From the NCBI GenBank assembly GCA_016790575.1, contig JAEUOU010000023.1, positions 62,001 through 126,000 on the forward strand: a stretch of 64,000 nucleotides of DNA. Direction: 5' to 3'. Numbering within the stretch: position 1 is the first letter of the stretch; each line of letters opens with the position of its first letter. This stretch comes from Burkholderiaceae bacterium (GTDB lineage: Bacteria; Pseudomonadota; Gammaproteobacteria; Burkholderiales; Burkholderiaceae_C). The translations under genes and the position numbers were made by a program. The notes beneath the pieces are model-generated. The model saw nothing but the letters and a program-made list of their open reading frames with translations. It was not told where the DNA came from and ran no database searches. Shown piece by piece: positions 35,972-44,275 of this stretch.

Positions 35972-37771
35972 TCAGCTGCGGTCCGGTCCCGCCTTGATGC
36001 TGCCGGGCACAATTTTCGCCCCAAACTCGCGCATCATCTCCTGAACGAACGGGTCGGCCTGAATCAGTTCCTGAGCGGCACGCTGGCGGCGCGCCAGTTC
36101 CATCGCCAGCCGCCGCGCCGGAGAGTCGCTGACCTGACCGATTTCCACGGTCAGGCTGACCGGGTGGCCGGCCGCGTGCAATGCGGCCTGCAGCCGCTCG
36201 CGGGTGCTGGCCTGATTGAGCGATTCACGCTCTACCCGCAGCACCCAGCGGTCGCCGTCGCGACCCACCAGTTGGGACTGCAGGGCTAACTCCCGCACCA
36301 GCGCACTGATGGCGTCGCGATCCATCAAGGTCCGCACCGTCGCCTGCCAGAGGTCACCCGCATCATCCGTGAAGGGCATGGACCTCGACGGCGTTTCGGC
36401 ACGTGGTGCGTCATCGGCACCCGCCTCAGGCGCACCGAGGCCTGCAAGCGCTGTGCGCGGCCCTGGCCGGGGCTGTTCACGCACCGGAATCGATACGATT
36501 TTTGTAGCAACAGAAGACCTTTCTGCGCCGGGTATCGGGCTATTTTTATCGTTTTCCGGTACTTCGCCACGGCTGACGGTGGTTTCACCTGCCGGTCCCG
36601 GCATCGACGGCACTCCGGCCGCCTCAGGTGCTGGCTTCAGGCTTTTTTTTTCCACCCCGGTCCCTGCGGTCGCCGGCTTGAAGGCCAGCAGACGCAGCAA
36701 GACCATGGTCAGGGCGCTGTATTCATCGGGCGCGAGCCCCAGTTCGGCACGCCCGTGCAGACACAGGCTGTACAGCAACTGGGTTTCATCAGCGGGCATC
36801 AATGCGGCCAGACGAGCCACCTCTGCCGCCTCGGGGTCCGGATCGGACAGGTCAGGGCCGGCGCCACTTTGGGCTACGGCCATGCGCTGCAGCAGCGTGA
36901 CCATGTCCTCCAGCGTGCTCGCCGCATTCAGCCCGTGTTCGCGCAAGAGGTCCACCGTCTCGACAAGCACCCGCCCCTGCCCCAGTGCCGAGGCTTCGAT
37001 CAGGCGCAGCACATGGCCGCGGTCGGCGCTGCCCAGCATCTGCCGAATGACCGGCAGCTCGATGCGGCCGGCACCGAACGCAATCGCCTGGTCGGTGAGG
37101 CTCAGCGCATCCCGCATCGAGCCGCGCGCGGCGCGGGCCAGCAGATGCAGCGAGGCCGCATCGGCCGGCACGTTTTCGCGAGCCAACACCTGCTGCAGAT
37201 GCTCACGCACGGTATCAGGGGCCATCGGGCGCAGGTTGAACTGAAGGCAGCGGGACAACACGGTCACCGGCACCTTCTGCGGATCGGTCGTCGCCAGCAC
37301 GAACTTGAGATACTCGGGCGGCTCCTCCAGCGTCTTGAGCATGGCGTTGAAGGCATGGTTGGTCAGCATGTGCACTTCGTCGATCATGAAGACCTTGAAG
37401 CGACCCTGGACCGGCTTGTAGACGGCCTGCTCCAGGAGCTGCTGCACCTCATCGACGCCGCGGTTGGACGCGGCGTCCAGTTCGGTGTAGTCGACAAACC
37501 GGCCGGCGTCGATGGCCTGACACGCCGGACAGACCCCGCAGGGCTCCGCCGTAATGCCGCCTTGGCCATCCGCACCCTGGCAGTTGAGCGACTTGGCCAG
37601 AATCCTCGCTACCGTGGTCTTGCCCACCCCCCGCGTACCGGTAAACAGGTAGGCATGGTGCAGACGCTGCCGCTGCAGCGCGTTGACCAGTGCCTGGACC
37701 ACGTGGCCCTGCCCCACCATCTCGGCGAAATTGCGCGGACGGTACTTACGGGCGAGCACAAGATAGGACAT
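35972..37771 (-). CDS. dnaX: DNA polymerase III subunit tau (and probably gamma)
   Basis: 599 aa as full-length tau. Clamp-loader AAA+ ATPase: Walker A GTRGVGKTT, a Cys4 zinc module, DEVHMLTNHAFNAMLKTLEEPP (Walker B region), and the SRC sensor LSRCLQFNLRP; domain III ends near residue 365. At codons 374-377 there is an A9 run with nearby stops in both alternative frames, well placed to yield gamma of about 377-382 aa. The Pro-rich linker (about residues 375-465) carries repeat copy H in frame. The C-terminal part matches tau polymerase-binding domains. Confidence 0.95.
   Translation of the reverse strand: MSYLVLARKYRPRNFAEMVGQGHVVQALVNALQRQRLHHAYLFTGTRGVGKTTVARILAKSLNCQGADGQGGITAEPCGVCPACQAIDAGRFVDYTELDAASNRGVDEVQQLLEQAVYKPVQGRFKVFMIDEVHMLTNHAFNAMLKTLEEPPEYLKFVLATTDPQKVPVTVLSRCLQFNLRPMAPDTVREHLQQVLARENVPADAASLHLLARAARGSMRDALSLTDQAIAFGAGRIELPVIRQMLGSADRGHVLRLIEASALGQGRVLVETVDLLREHGLNAASTLEDMVTLLQRMAVAQSGAGPDLSDPDPEAAEVARLAALMPADETQLLYSLCLHGRAELGLAPDEYSALTMVLLRLLAFKPATAGTGVEKKSLKPAPEAAGVPSMPGPAGETTVSRGEVPENDKNSPIPGAERSSVATKIVSIPVREQPRPGPRTALAGLGAPEAGADDAPRAETPSRSMPFTDDAGDLWQATVRTLMDRDAISALVRELALQSQLVGRDGDRWVLRVERESLNQASTRERLQAALHAAGHPVSLTVEIGQVSDSPARRLAMELARRQRAAQELIQADPFVQEMMREFGAKIVPGSIKAGPDRS
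36492..36562 (-). repeat. REP-like interspersed repeat, copy H, inside dnaX
   Basis: Minus-strand core TACCCGGCGCAGAAAGGTC then TTCTGTTGCTAC, closest to copy G. CAGAA and TTCTG pair around aggtc. It encodes about 22 residues of the tau linker, in a frame different from the one copy B uses in moeA. Confidence 0.75.
36643..36651 (-). other. A9 slippery run in dnaX
   Basis: On the coding strand G-AAAAAAAAA-GC spans codons Glu374, Lys375, Lys376 and Ser377. A -1 shift reads Lys-Pro-Glu-Ala-Ser-Thr then TGA; a +1 shift reads Ala then TGA. Either product would stop just after domain III, as gamma does. Thermus dnaX uses transcriptional slippage at an A9 run, and E. coli dnaX uses -1 ribosomal frameshifting. 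Confidence 0.75.
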
Positions 37772-37853
37772 GACCGGATTCTAAGTCGCCCCCCCTCATC
37801 ACCCGGTCGGGGTCAACCCCGCGGCGAAATAGGGCGTTGTCTCCAAAACATCG

Positions 37854-37881
37854 AAAAAACCGGGCCGGCGAAAGGTCCGGT
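37854..37881 (-). terminator. Intrinsic terminator or attenuator in the dnaX leader
   Basis: On the minus strand ACCGGACC (37881-37874), a 7-base loop, GGCCCGGT (37866-37859) and a run of U (37859-37854) make a terminator pointing towards dnaX, 83 bases before its start. No minus-strand gene lies upstream for over 3 kb, so it would act on the dnaX leader itself or on antisense transcripts. Confidence 0.55.
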
Positions 37882-37946
37882 AAGGTTTTATTGGGTATGC
37901 TGCGACGCACCAACCGGGAATCACACTGCTTCAAAGCCAAACAGCC

Positions 37947-38189
37947 ATGCTGCAACGTGTCCACTGTCTGCCGATCGGATGTTCCGACGAACTGCTCGCC
38001 TTCGCCAGTCCGGAAGTTATCCGTCTTGTCAATGCGCTGGAGGGCTGTTGCCACCCCAAGCGCGAACGGCTGCTGGCGCGCCTGGCCCTGGACCCTCGCG
38101 ATGAGGAGCTTGCCAAAGCCCGATACGACGTTCTGGAGCTGCTGACGCTTTCCTTCGGACCGGCCGAAGCCCGTCGTCGCCTACAATAG
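37947..38189 (+). CDS. Small hypothetical protein upstream of the SRP RNA
   Basis: 80 aa, not recognised. Soluble, with two predicted helical blocks (ELLAFASPEVIRLVNALEG; DEELAKARYDVLELLTLSFG) and three cysteines in the first 35 residues. Its stop codon overlaps the -10 box of the 4.5S RNA gene. The helical periodicity and normal codon use suggest a real gene, but no family evidence supports it. Confidence 0.5.
   Translation: MLQRVHCLPIGCSDELLAFASPEVIRLVNALEGCCHPKRERLLARLALDPRDEELAKARYDVLELLTLSFGPAEARRRLQ
38182..38187 (+). promoter_or_regulatory. -10 box of the 4.5S RNA gene
   Basis: TACAAT lies 7 bases before the predicted first base of the SRP RNA (38195) and overlaps the last codons and stop of the small upstream ORF. 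No good -35 box is visible at the expected distance. Confidence 0.6.
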
Positions 38190-38194
38190 AACCC

Positions 38195-38288
38195 GACGGG
38201 CCTTCCCGCATGGTGAAGCGGCCAACCGGGTCAGGTGGGGAACCAAGCAGCCCTAACTGTGGAGTCAGTGCCGGGGTCAAGGCTCGTC
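38195..38288 (+). ncRNA. ffs: Signal recognition particle RNA (4.5S RNA)
   Basis: The conserved SRP domain IV core is present as GTCAGGTGGGGAACCAAGC followed by AGCC, and the ends pair perfectly: GACGGGCCTT (38195-38204) with AAGGCTCGTC (38279-38288, one G-U pair). Length of about 94 bases fits the bacterial short form. It binds Ffh to target membrane proteins co-translationally. Location beside dnaX is a common arrangement. End positions are set by the terminal helix. Confidence 0.92.
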
Positions 38289-38387
38289 ACCCCTTTCAGA
38301 CCTTCAGGTCATGCGCATTGGGCTTTCGGGACCCGTGCCGTAACGCAGGCTGAACGCCAATTCCCCTTCTTGCATCCCCGGAAATGT

Positions 38388-38399
38388 GACTGATCAGTC
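38388..38399. promoter_or_regulatory. Operator-like palindrome upstream of the MBL gene
   Basis: GACTGATCAGTC is a perfect 12-bp palindrome; with one mismatch it extends to TGTGACTGATCAGTCGCA (38385-38402). Further inverted repeats follow: GGTGCACC (38416-38423) and GGTGA/TCACC (38426-38430, 38437-38441). They fill the 70 bases before the start of the metallo-beta-lactamase-fold gene. TetR-family operators often look like this, but no regulator gene is adjacent. Confidence 0.5.
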
Positions 38400-38457
38400 G
38401 CAACTTGGGCGACCTGGTGCACCATGGTGACCCTTATCACCTTCACCGGAGTTGCAC

Positions 38458-39429
38458 ATGATTCGACGACGCGACCTGCTTGTAGGCGGCTCTGCTGCCA
38501 CTGCCGCCTATCTGGCGGGCTCATTTCTGCCACTGGTAGCCCAAAACGCGCCCAACTTCGGCGCCCCTTCCGTCGTGCAGGTCGGATTTCGCCGGCAAAA
38601 GCTCGGCGACATCGAAATCATTGCACTCAATGACGGTGTTCTTCGCCGCCCGCTGGCGGCGGAGTTCGTGCGCAATGCCCCACTGGCCACCGTGCAGGAG
38701 CTGTTGCGCTCCCAGAACATGCCGGTCGAATACATCGACATTCCGTTCACTGCCTTCCTGGTCGTCGCAGGCGGGCGCCGCATCCTGATGGATACCGGCT
38801 TTGCCGACAACGGACCAGCCACGACCGGACGTCTGCTGGCCAACCTGCAGGCCGCCGGACTGCGCGCAGAAGACATCGATACGGTCCTCATCAGCCATTA
38901 CCACGGCGACCACATCAACGGACTGCGTAACCGGGCCGGCCAACTGGTCTTCCCCAAAGCCCGCATTCTGGTCCCGTCCATGGAACACGGATGGTGGATG
39001 GACGATGCCCGTATGGCCGCCGCGCCCGATGCCATGAAGGGCGCATTCCAGGCGGTCCGACGCGTTTTCGGTGGCCTGGGTGCCGATGTGCTGTCGACGT
39101 TCGAAGCCGGCGCGGAGCTGGCGCCGGGGGTGCGCAGCATGGCGGCCTATGGCCACACGCCCGGACATACCCTGTTCACCGTGCACAGCGGCAACGAGAA
39201 GTTTGCCTATGTCGCCGACATCACCAATGTGCCCCAGCTGTTTGCGCGCAATCCGGACTGGGCCGTTCAGTTCGACATGGATGCCGATGCCGCGCGTGAA
39301 TCGCGCCGCAAAGTGTTCGACATGGTGGTCCGCGACAACATGGTCACCGGGGGCTACCACTTCCCCTTCCCGGCTTTCGGCAAGGTCGAAAAGCTGGGTG
39401 CCGGCTTCGACTTCAAGCCGGTCGCCTGA
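38458..39429 (+). CDS. Tat-exported metallo-beta-lactamase-fold hydrolase
   Basis: 323 aa. Twin-arginine-like N-terminus MIRRRDLLVGGSAA followed by a hydrophobic stretch predicts export folded. The MBL core has zinc motif SHYHGDHINGL, HTPGHTLF and a later Asp in VADITN; the final His (GGYHFPFP) is present. Similar to exported MBL-fold hydrolases annotated near quorum-quenching lactonases; substrate unknown. GGAG precedes the ATG by 7 bases. The promoter region is rich in palindromes. Confidence 0.87.
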   Translation: MIRRRDLLVGGSAATAAYLAGSFLPLVAQNAPNFGAPSVVQVGFRRQKLGDIEIIALNDGVLRRPLAAEFVRNAPLATVQELLRSQNMPVEYIDIPFTAFLVVAGGRRILMDTGFADNGPATTGRLLANLQAAGLRAEDIDTVLISHYHGDHINGLRNRAGQLVFPKARILVPSMEHGWWMDDARMAAAPDAMKGAFQAVRRVFGGLGADVLSTFEAGAELAPGVRSMAAYGHTPGHTLFTVHSGNEKFAYVADITNVPQLFARNPDWAVQFDMDADAARESRRKVFDMVVRDNMVTGGYHFPFPAFGKVEKLGAGFDFKPVA

Positions 39430-39444
39430 CCCAGGCGAGCAAGA

Positions 39445-39945
39445 ATGCTGCCTGCATCGTCCGATCGGTTGCCTGTGCCTCGGTTCTGGTTGATGAAATC
39501 CGAGCCGGAGGACTGCTCGGTCGACGATGCTCTGGCGGCGCCGCAAGCGACGGTGCCGTGGACCGGGGTACGCAACTACCAGGCCCGCAACTTCCTGCGG
39601 GACGCCATGCAAGTGGGTGATGGAGTCCTGTTTTACCACTCCGGGTGCGCCCAGCCGGGCATTGTCGGGCTGGCACGCATCGCTTCGGAAGTGCTGCCAG
39701 ACCCCACCCAGTTCGATCCGGCCTCACCGTATCATGATCCCGCCGCCAGGCCCGAGGCCCCCCGCTGGTTGCTGCGTGAAGTGCAAGTTATCCGGCGAAC
39801 GCGGCTTCTGTCCCTGACCGAGATGCGGGCCGACCCCGCCCTGGTCGACCTGCCGGTGTTGCGCCGCGGCAACCGCCTGTCGATCACCCCCGTGACCGCA
39901 GCCCAGTGGCACCACATCGTCAGCATTGTGGACGCCCCCCGCTGA
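39445..39945 (+). CDS. EVE domain-containing protein
   Basis: 166 aa. Whole protein is a PUA-like EVE domain: FWLMKSEPED near the start, WTGVRNYQARNFLRD, GDGVLFYHSGC, GIVGLARI and a final ITPVTAAQWHHI. EVE domains bind modified bases in RNA or DNA; the bacterial stand-alone form is poorly characterised. The ATG at 39445 was used; GTG at 39475 (MPRFWLMK) would give the more typical N-terminus. Sixteen bases after the MBL stop, so possibly co-transcribed. Confidence 0.9.
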   Translation: MLPASSDRLPVPRFWLMKSEPEDCSVDDALAAPQATVPWTGVRNYQARNFLRDAMQVGDGVLFYHSGCAQPGIVGLARIASEVLPDPTQFDPASPYHDPAARPEAPRWLLREVQVIRRTRLLSLTEMRADPALVDLPVLRRGNRLSITPVTAAQWHHIVSIVDAPR

Positions 39946-39994
39946 CGGTGGTCAGCGTGCGATACTTGTTTCGCACTTCGCAGGGGATTGTCGT

Positions 39995-41212
39995 ATGGAG
40001 TTCCTGAAATGGGTCGGCGTGGCTGTTGGCGCCGCTGTCGGTGGTTACTACGGCCAGCAGCTGATCGGATGGTGGGCCGGTGGCGCCGCGGGCTTCGTCG
40101 GAGTAGCCATTTTTCTGAGCTTGTTGCTCAAAGGTCAGTGGCTCATGTCCATCCTTGCCTTCGTTGCGGGCTTTTGGGCGCTGTTTTCCCTGATCGGAGA
40201 AGCTCCGCCGGCCGCAAAGACGCCGTTGTCCCCCGCGTCCCAGGCCGCCACACCCGGCTCCGCACAACGTGCGGCCCAGGAAAGCTTACCCGCCGTCGCG
40301 CCGGCCTCACGCGCTGTGCGCAGCGACGAACCCAGCCCGCGGCCCACGGCCCTGCCCGAATCGGTCACCCGCGACGGCGCCATTCGGGACTGCCCACAGT
40401 GCCCCGAACTGGTGAATATTCCACCTGGGAGCTTCCAGATGGGCAGCACGCCCGGCAAGGCCATTGCGGGTCGCACCGTGGATGCCCGTGAAGGCCCGGT
40501 TCACCGGGTATCGGTAGCGTCCTTTGCGGCCGGCCGACACGCCGTGACACGGGCTGAGTTCTCGGCATTTGTGCAGCGCACCGGGCACAAGACCGATGCC
40601 GAGCGGGACGGCGGCTGTTTTGTCTGGTCCAGCGGCGAGTGGGCGCTGCGCGCGGGCACCTCCTGGAGAAACAGCCTGTTGAAGCAGGCCGACAACCATC
40701 CCGTTGTCTGTGTCAGCTGGGACGACGCCCAGGCCTATGTGAAATGGCTCAGCCAGGAAACGCGCCGGAACTACCGGCTGCTCAGCGAAGCAGAGCGGGA
40801 ATATGTGGCCCGCGCGGCAACCACAACCCTGTTCTGGTGGGGCGACGAGCTCACACCGGACAAAGCCAACTACCAGACAAGTGCGCCGGATTTCCAGGGC
40901 AGCGCCAAAGGTCCGTGGCGGCAATCGACGACACCGGTCCATCAATTTGATCCGAACCCGTTCGGCCTGTACCAGGTCCACGGCAACGTCTGGGAGTGGG
41001 TTCAGGACTGCCACCATGACTCTTACCAGGGCGCGCCGGCAAACGGCAGCGCCTGGACGGAGAAATGCGCGTCGCCCGCCCGTGTCTTGCGCGGCGGCGC
41101 CTGGGTGGGAGACCCTGCCGATCTGCGCGCCAGCAGCCGGCTATGGCTTTCGCCGGCGATGCGTTTGCAGGCGGCCGGCTTTCGGGTCGCCCGCGACCTC
41201 ACCAAGCCGTAA
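39995..41212 (+). CDS. SUMF1/formylglycine-generating-enzyme-type protein with membrane N-terminus
   Basis: 405 aa. Residues about 5-65 hold two or three hydrophobic spans with a Gly-rich start (GVAVGAAVGGYYGQQL), then a Pro/Ala linker to about 150. The rest is a SUMF1/FGE-sulfatase domain: VNIPPGSFQMGS, VCVSWDDAQAYVKWLS, YRLLSEAEREYVARA, YQVHGNVWEWVQDC, RVLRGGAW and GFRVAR. Whether it converts a cysteine to formylglycine or is a non-catalytic paralogue is not clear; no sulfatase is nearby. Repeat copy E starts at its stop codon. Confidence 0.85.
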   Translation: MEFLKWVGVAVGAAVGGYYGQQLIGWWAGGAAGFVGVAIFLSLLLKGQWLMSILAFVAGFWALFSLIGEAPPAAKTPLSPASQAATPGSAQRAAQESLPAVAPASRAVRSDEPSPRPTALPESVTRDGAIRDCPQCPELVNIPPGSFQMGSTPGKAIAGRTVDAREGPVHRVSVASFAAGRHAVTRAEFSAFVQRTGHKTDAERDGGCFVWSSGEWALRAGTSWRNSLLKQADNHPVVCVSWDDAQAYVKWLSQETRRNYRLLSEAEREYVARAATTTLFWWGDELTPDKANYQTSAPDFQGSAKGPWRQSTTPVHQFDPNPFGLYQVHGNVWEWVQDCHHDSYQGAPANGSAWTEKCASPARVLRGGAWVGDPADLRASSRLWLSPAMRLQAAGFRVARDLTKP

Positions 41213-41272
41213 TTCGGGCAAAAATCGCCCGTACCCAGCGTGAAAAGTTCGCTTTAAGCTATCTTTTTCATA
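41212..41272 (+). repeat. REP-like interspersed repeat, copy E
   Basis: Starts at the stop codon of the SUMF1-type gene and ends 16 bases before the convergent histidine kinase stop. TTCGGGCAAAAATCGCCCG precedes the core TACCCAGCGTGAAAAGTTC and GCTTTAAGCTATC. GGGC and GCCC form an extra small hairpin. Confidence 0.82.
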
Positions 41273-41287
41273 TCGTGGCAGGTCGGC

Positions 41288-44251
41288 TCAGAGGGTTCCA
41301 CCGAGCCGCTCGACCGCCTGGCGCAGTGCGTTTTGGGCTTCGGCCGCCACAACACGCAAGCTGTCAGCCGCCACAGGGGCCACCTGCCCGGCGCGCGCCT
41401 GCTCTTCGATCTGCTCGCAACATGCCGCCAGTGCGGCGAGGCCGATGTTTTCGGCCGCACCGCGCAGCCGGTGCGCCGCCGACGCAAGGGCCGGCGCATC
41501 ACCCGCCTGGGCGCTCAGAACAATGGCGTCGACACGCTCGGTCACGGTCTGCAGAAAGTCTGACGCCAGGTCACGGCGGACCGTCCCCAGGGCGTCATCG
41601 ATCTCGCCCAGCAGCCGCCAGCGCCCGGCATCCATGGCCGGTCGCGGCGACGTCACGGCGTCGTGCGGCGCGGCCGAGGGTGACGAACCCGCGGTCGGGC
41701 CGTGCCTCTCCAGAACGCGGGCCAGCAATGGCAATTCCAGAGGTTTGGACAGGAACTCGACCAGACCTGCGTCGCGCGCACGATCCAGGTCCTCGCCCAG
41801 GGTCGATGCCGACATGCTGATCAGCACCGGTGCCCGCGTAGTCCATCGGGCGGCGATGGCCCGCGCCGTGGCAAACCCGTCCATCTCGGGCATGTGGCTG
41901 TCAATCAGTGCAATGGCGTACGGACGTCCGTCCTCGAAAGCACGCTCCAGCGCCAACAAAGCCTCGGCCCCACCGGGCACCCCGGTATGCGAGTAGCCCA
42001 GGCGCTCCAGCATGGCGGCCGCGACCTTGAGATTGATCGGGTTGTCATCGACCACCAGAACCCGCACCGCATGGTGCCTCTGGCGCGGCACCTGCGGCTC
42101 GGGTGTCGGCACGCCCGCCGGATCGGCGGGCACGGCATTGACGGTGAACCGGAATGTCGAGCCGCGCCCCGGCTCGCTGGCCACCGTAATCCCGCCGCCC
42201 ATCCGTGTGACCAGGTGGCGACAGATCATCAGACCCAGGCCGGTGCCGCCATAGACCCGGGTTGTGGAGGTATCCCCCTGGGCGAAGGGCTGAAAAAGGC
42301 CCGCAATGCGCTCTGGCTTGATGCCCACTCCCGTATCGGTCACTTCCCATCGCAGCTGGGGCGTGCCACCGACCGGTGACAGGGCCGGGTCGACCCGCAA
42401 TGTCACGCCACCGATCGCGGTGAACTTGATGGCGTTGGACAACAAATTGAGCAGCACCTGGCGCAGGCGGGTCACGTCGCCCCGGATCGCCACCGGAACG
42501 TCCGGCGCGACCTGGATATCGACGCTCAGGCCTTTTTCCTGCGCTTTCAGGCGGATCATGTCCACTGCCTGGCCGATGGTGGCACGCACGTCCAGAGGCT
42601 CGTCTTCCAGGGTCAATTTGCCGGATTCGATCTTGGAGAAATCCAGAATGTCGTCCACCACCGCCAGCAACTGGTCGCTGGAAACCCGCAGGACGCCGAT
42701 CAGGTCCCGCTGCTGGGTCGTCAGTGCCGATTCCGCCAGCAGCTGGCTCATGCCGACCACGCCGTGCAAGGGGGTACGGATTTCGTGGCTCATGACCGCC
42801 AGGAAACCGGCCTTGGCTTTGACAGCAGCCAGCGCTTCCTCGCGGGACGCGGCCAGTTCGGCCGTGCGCTCCTGCACCCGGCGCTCCAGTGACAGGGCTG
42901 CGTCCTGCAGGGCTTCGTTTTTCTCCTGCACCTCGACCCGATAGGCGGCCAGACGTACGGCACTGTCGTGCATCACCTGCGACAGGTGGTGAACTTCACG
43001 AAAAGGCGTATACAACTGCACCGCAGGCACATGGCCGGACCCCAGGCGCTCGGCCGATGAATTGAGCAGGCGAAAGCCCCGCGACAGACGGGCGGCCACC
43101 CAGATCGCCAGCAAGGTTGACACCAGAATCAGGGCAGCCATGGCGGCATAGGCCCATTGACGGGCCTGGATCACCTGGCGGGTGAAATCGCTCTCCGGCG
43201 CCACCACGACCAACTGCCAGGCCAGCCCATAGCGATCGCCGAACGGCCGCTGCAAGGCAATCAGACGGCCGCTGTCCAGCCCCAACGAGCTGCGCCAATC
43301 CCCTTCGCCGCCCATCCGCATCATGCCGGGCACCCGGACGTTCACGCGCGGGTCAGCGACACGAACAAACCCCTCGTAGGCTGCGCGGACCAGCGGATTG
43401 GTACTCTCCTGCGGACGGATTCGTTTGTATCTGTCGCCCTCCAGACGGTCGAGCGGCTCATCGAGGGAGGTCGCCACCATCAGCCCCTGGGCGTCGACCA
43501 GGAAGGTCACCGCGTTGTCGCTGACGCGGGTGCTGCGGATCAGGTCGGTCAGCCGGGCCAGACTCATGTCCACCGCCATCACGCCCAACAGGGTTTTCTG
43601 GTCTTCGGCGTAGATGGGATGGGCCAGGGTGAGGTCAAACTGCTTCTTGACGGCGGACCGGTAAACGTCGGTAAACACCCGTTGCCCCGTACGGGTCGCC
43701 AGACCGTACCAGGGCCGCTGTCGTGGATCGTAGATTCGGTCTTCCACCTTGATCAACTGGCTGCGGTCGCCGGGCGCGGCGATCCGGTAGTGGCGGCGCC
43801 CGGTGTCTCCGGGGCGGATGGTGCGTACGACCGTTGCGTCCCCTTCGCGCTCGACGCCCAGAAAGGTCCCGTCCTGTGTGCCGAAATACAGGTACGGGAC
43901 ATTGATCGACTGGCGCGTGAGCGCGTAGGCCATGTTCTCGAACAGCGCGTGGTTGCGCAGCCAGTTGCGGGTGCGTTCGGCCTCGGTGCCTTCGGTCGTC
44001 ACCGGGGGAACCAGCGCATTCACGATGGTGTGGGATTCGCCCAGATGGGCCATGGCACCCACCTCCACCCGGTGCGCCGCCTGGCCCATCGCGTTCTCCG
44101 CCAGGGTTTCGATGGCCCGCGAGCTGTTGGACGACAGCAGCCAGGACACCAGAACGGCGGGCATCAGCGTGGCCAGCACCAGTGCCGCAACAACCGCCGG
44201 CCCCAGCGGAATGCGCCGGGCCAGCCCAATTTTGAGTGCTCTGGCATTCAT
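41288..44251 (-). CDS. Hybrid sensor histidine kinase with Cache, REC and HPt domains
   Basis: 987 aa. Membrane helix at about residues 12-40, a large periplasmic dCache-like sensor (about 45-350, with DPRQRPWY and YLYFGTQDG motifs), second helix about 365-390, HAMP-like/coiled coil, HisKA with His489 (SHEIRTPLHG), HATPase_c (NLLSNAIKFT; DTGVGI; GGTGLGL), REC with Asp784 (IDSHMPEMDG) and C-terminal HPt with His927 (AHRLRGAAENIG). This is a full phosphorelay in one chain. It is 24 bases downstream of the REC-cyclase gene, so the two are an operon and a likely pair. Confidence 0.95.
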   Translation of the reverse strand: MNARALKIGLARRIPLGPAVVAALVLATLMPAVLVSWLLSSNSSRAIETLAENAMGQAAHRVEVGAMAHLGESHTIVNALVPPVTTEGTEAERTRNWLRNHALFENMAYALTRQSINVPYLYFGTQDGTFLGVEREGDATVVRTIRPGDTGRRHYRIAAPGDRSQLIKVEDRIYDPRQRPWYGLATRTGQRVFTDVYRSAVKKQFDLTLAHPIYAEDQKTLLGVMAVDMSLARLTDLIRSTRVSDNAVTFLVDAQGLMVATSLDEPLDRLEGDRYKRIRPQESTNPLVRAAYEGFVRVADPRVNVRVPGMMRMGGEGDWRSSLGLDSGRLIALQRPFGDRYGLAWQLVVVAPESDFTRQVIQARQWAYAAMAALILVSTLLAIWVAARLSRGFRLLNSSAERLGSGHVPAVQLYTPFREVHHLSQVMHDSAVRLAAYRVEVQEKNEALQDAALSLERRVQERTAELAASREEALAAVKAKAGFLAVMSHEIRTPLHGVVGMSQLLAESALTTQQRDLIGVLRVSSDQLLAVVDDILDFSKIESGKLTLEDEPLDVRATIGQAVDMIRLKAQEKGLSVDIQVAPDVPVAIRGDVTRLRQVLLNLLSNAIKFTAIGGVTLRVDPALSPVGGTPQLRWEVTDTGVGIKPERIAGLFQPFAQGDTSTTRVYGGTGLGLMICRHLVTRMGGGITVASEPGRGSTFRFTVNAVPADPAGVPTPEPQVPRQRHHAVRVLVVDDNPINLKVAAAMLERLGYSHTGVPGGAEALLALERAFEDGRPYAIALIDSHMPEMDGFATARAIAARWTTRAPVLISMSASTLGEDLDRARDAGLVEFLSKPLELPLLARVLERHGPTAGSSPSAAPHDAVTSPRPAMDAGRWRLLGEIDDALGTVRRDLASDFLQTVTERVDAIVLSAQAGDAPALASAAHRLRGAAENIGLAALAACCEQIEEQARAGQVAPVAADSLRVVAAEAQNALRQAVERLGGTL

Positions 44252-44275
44252 TCCCGGCCCCACGACACTGGCATT

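Noticed and set aside
37815-37890. Possible eleventh copy of the interspersed repeat near the dnaX leader
   Set aside because: It contains AAAGGTC-like and TATGC pieces, but the order and spacing do not align with the core; it is better explained by the terminator stem.
39995-41212. Active formylglycine-generating enzyme for a sulfatase
   Set aside because: The SUMF1 fold is clear, but no sulfatase is nearby and the copper-binding cysteine pair cannot be assigned by eye, so catalysis is not claimed.
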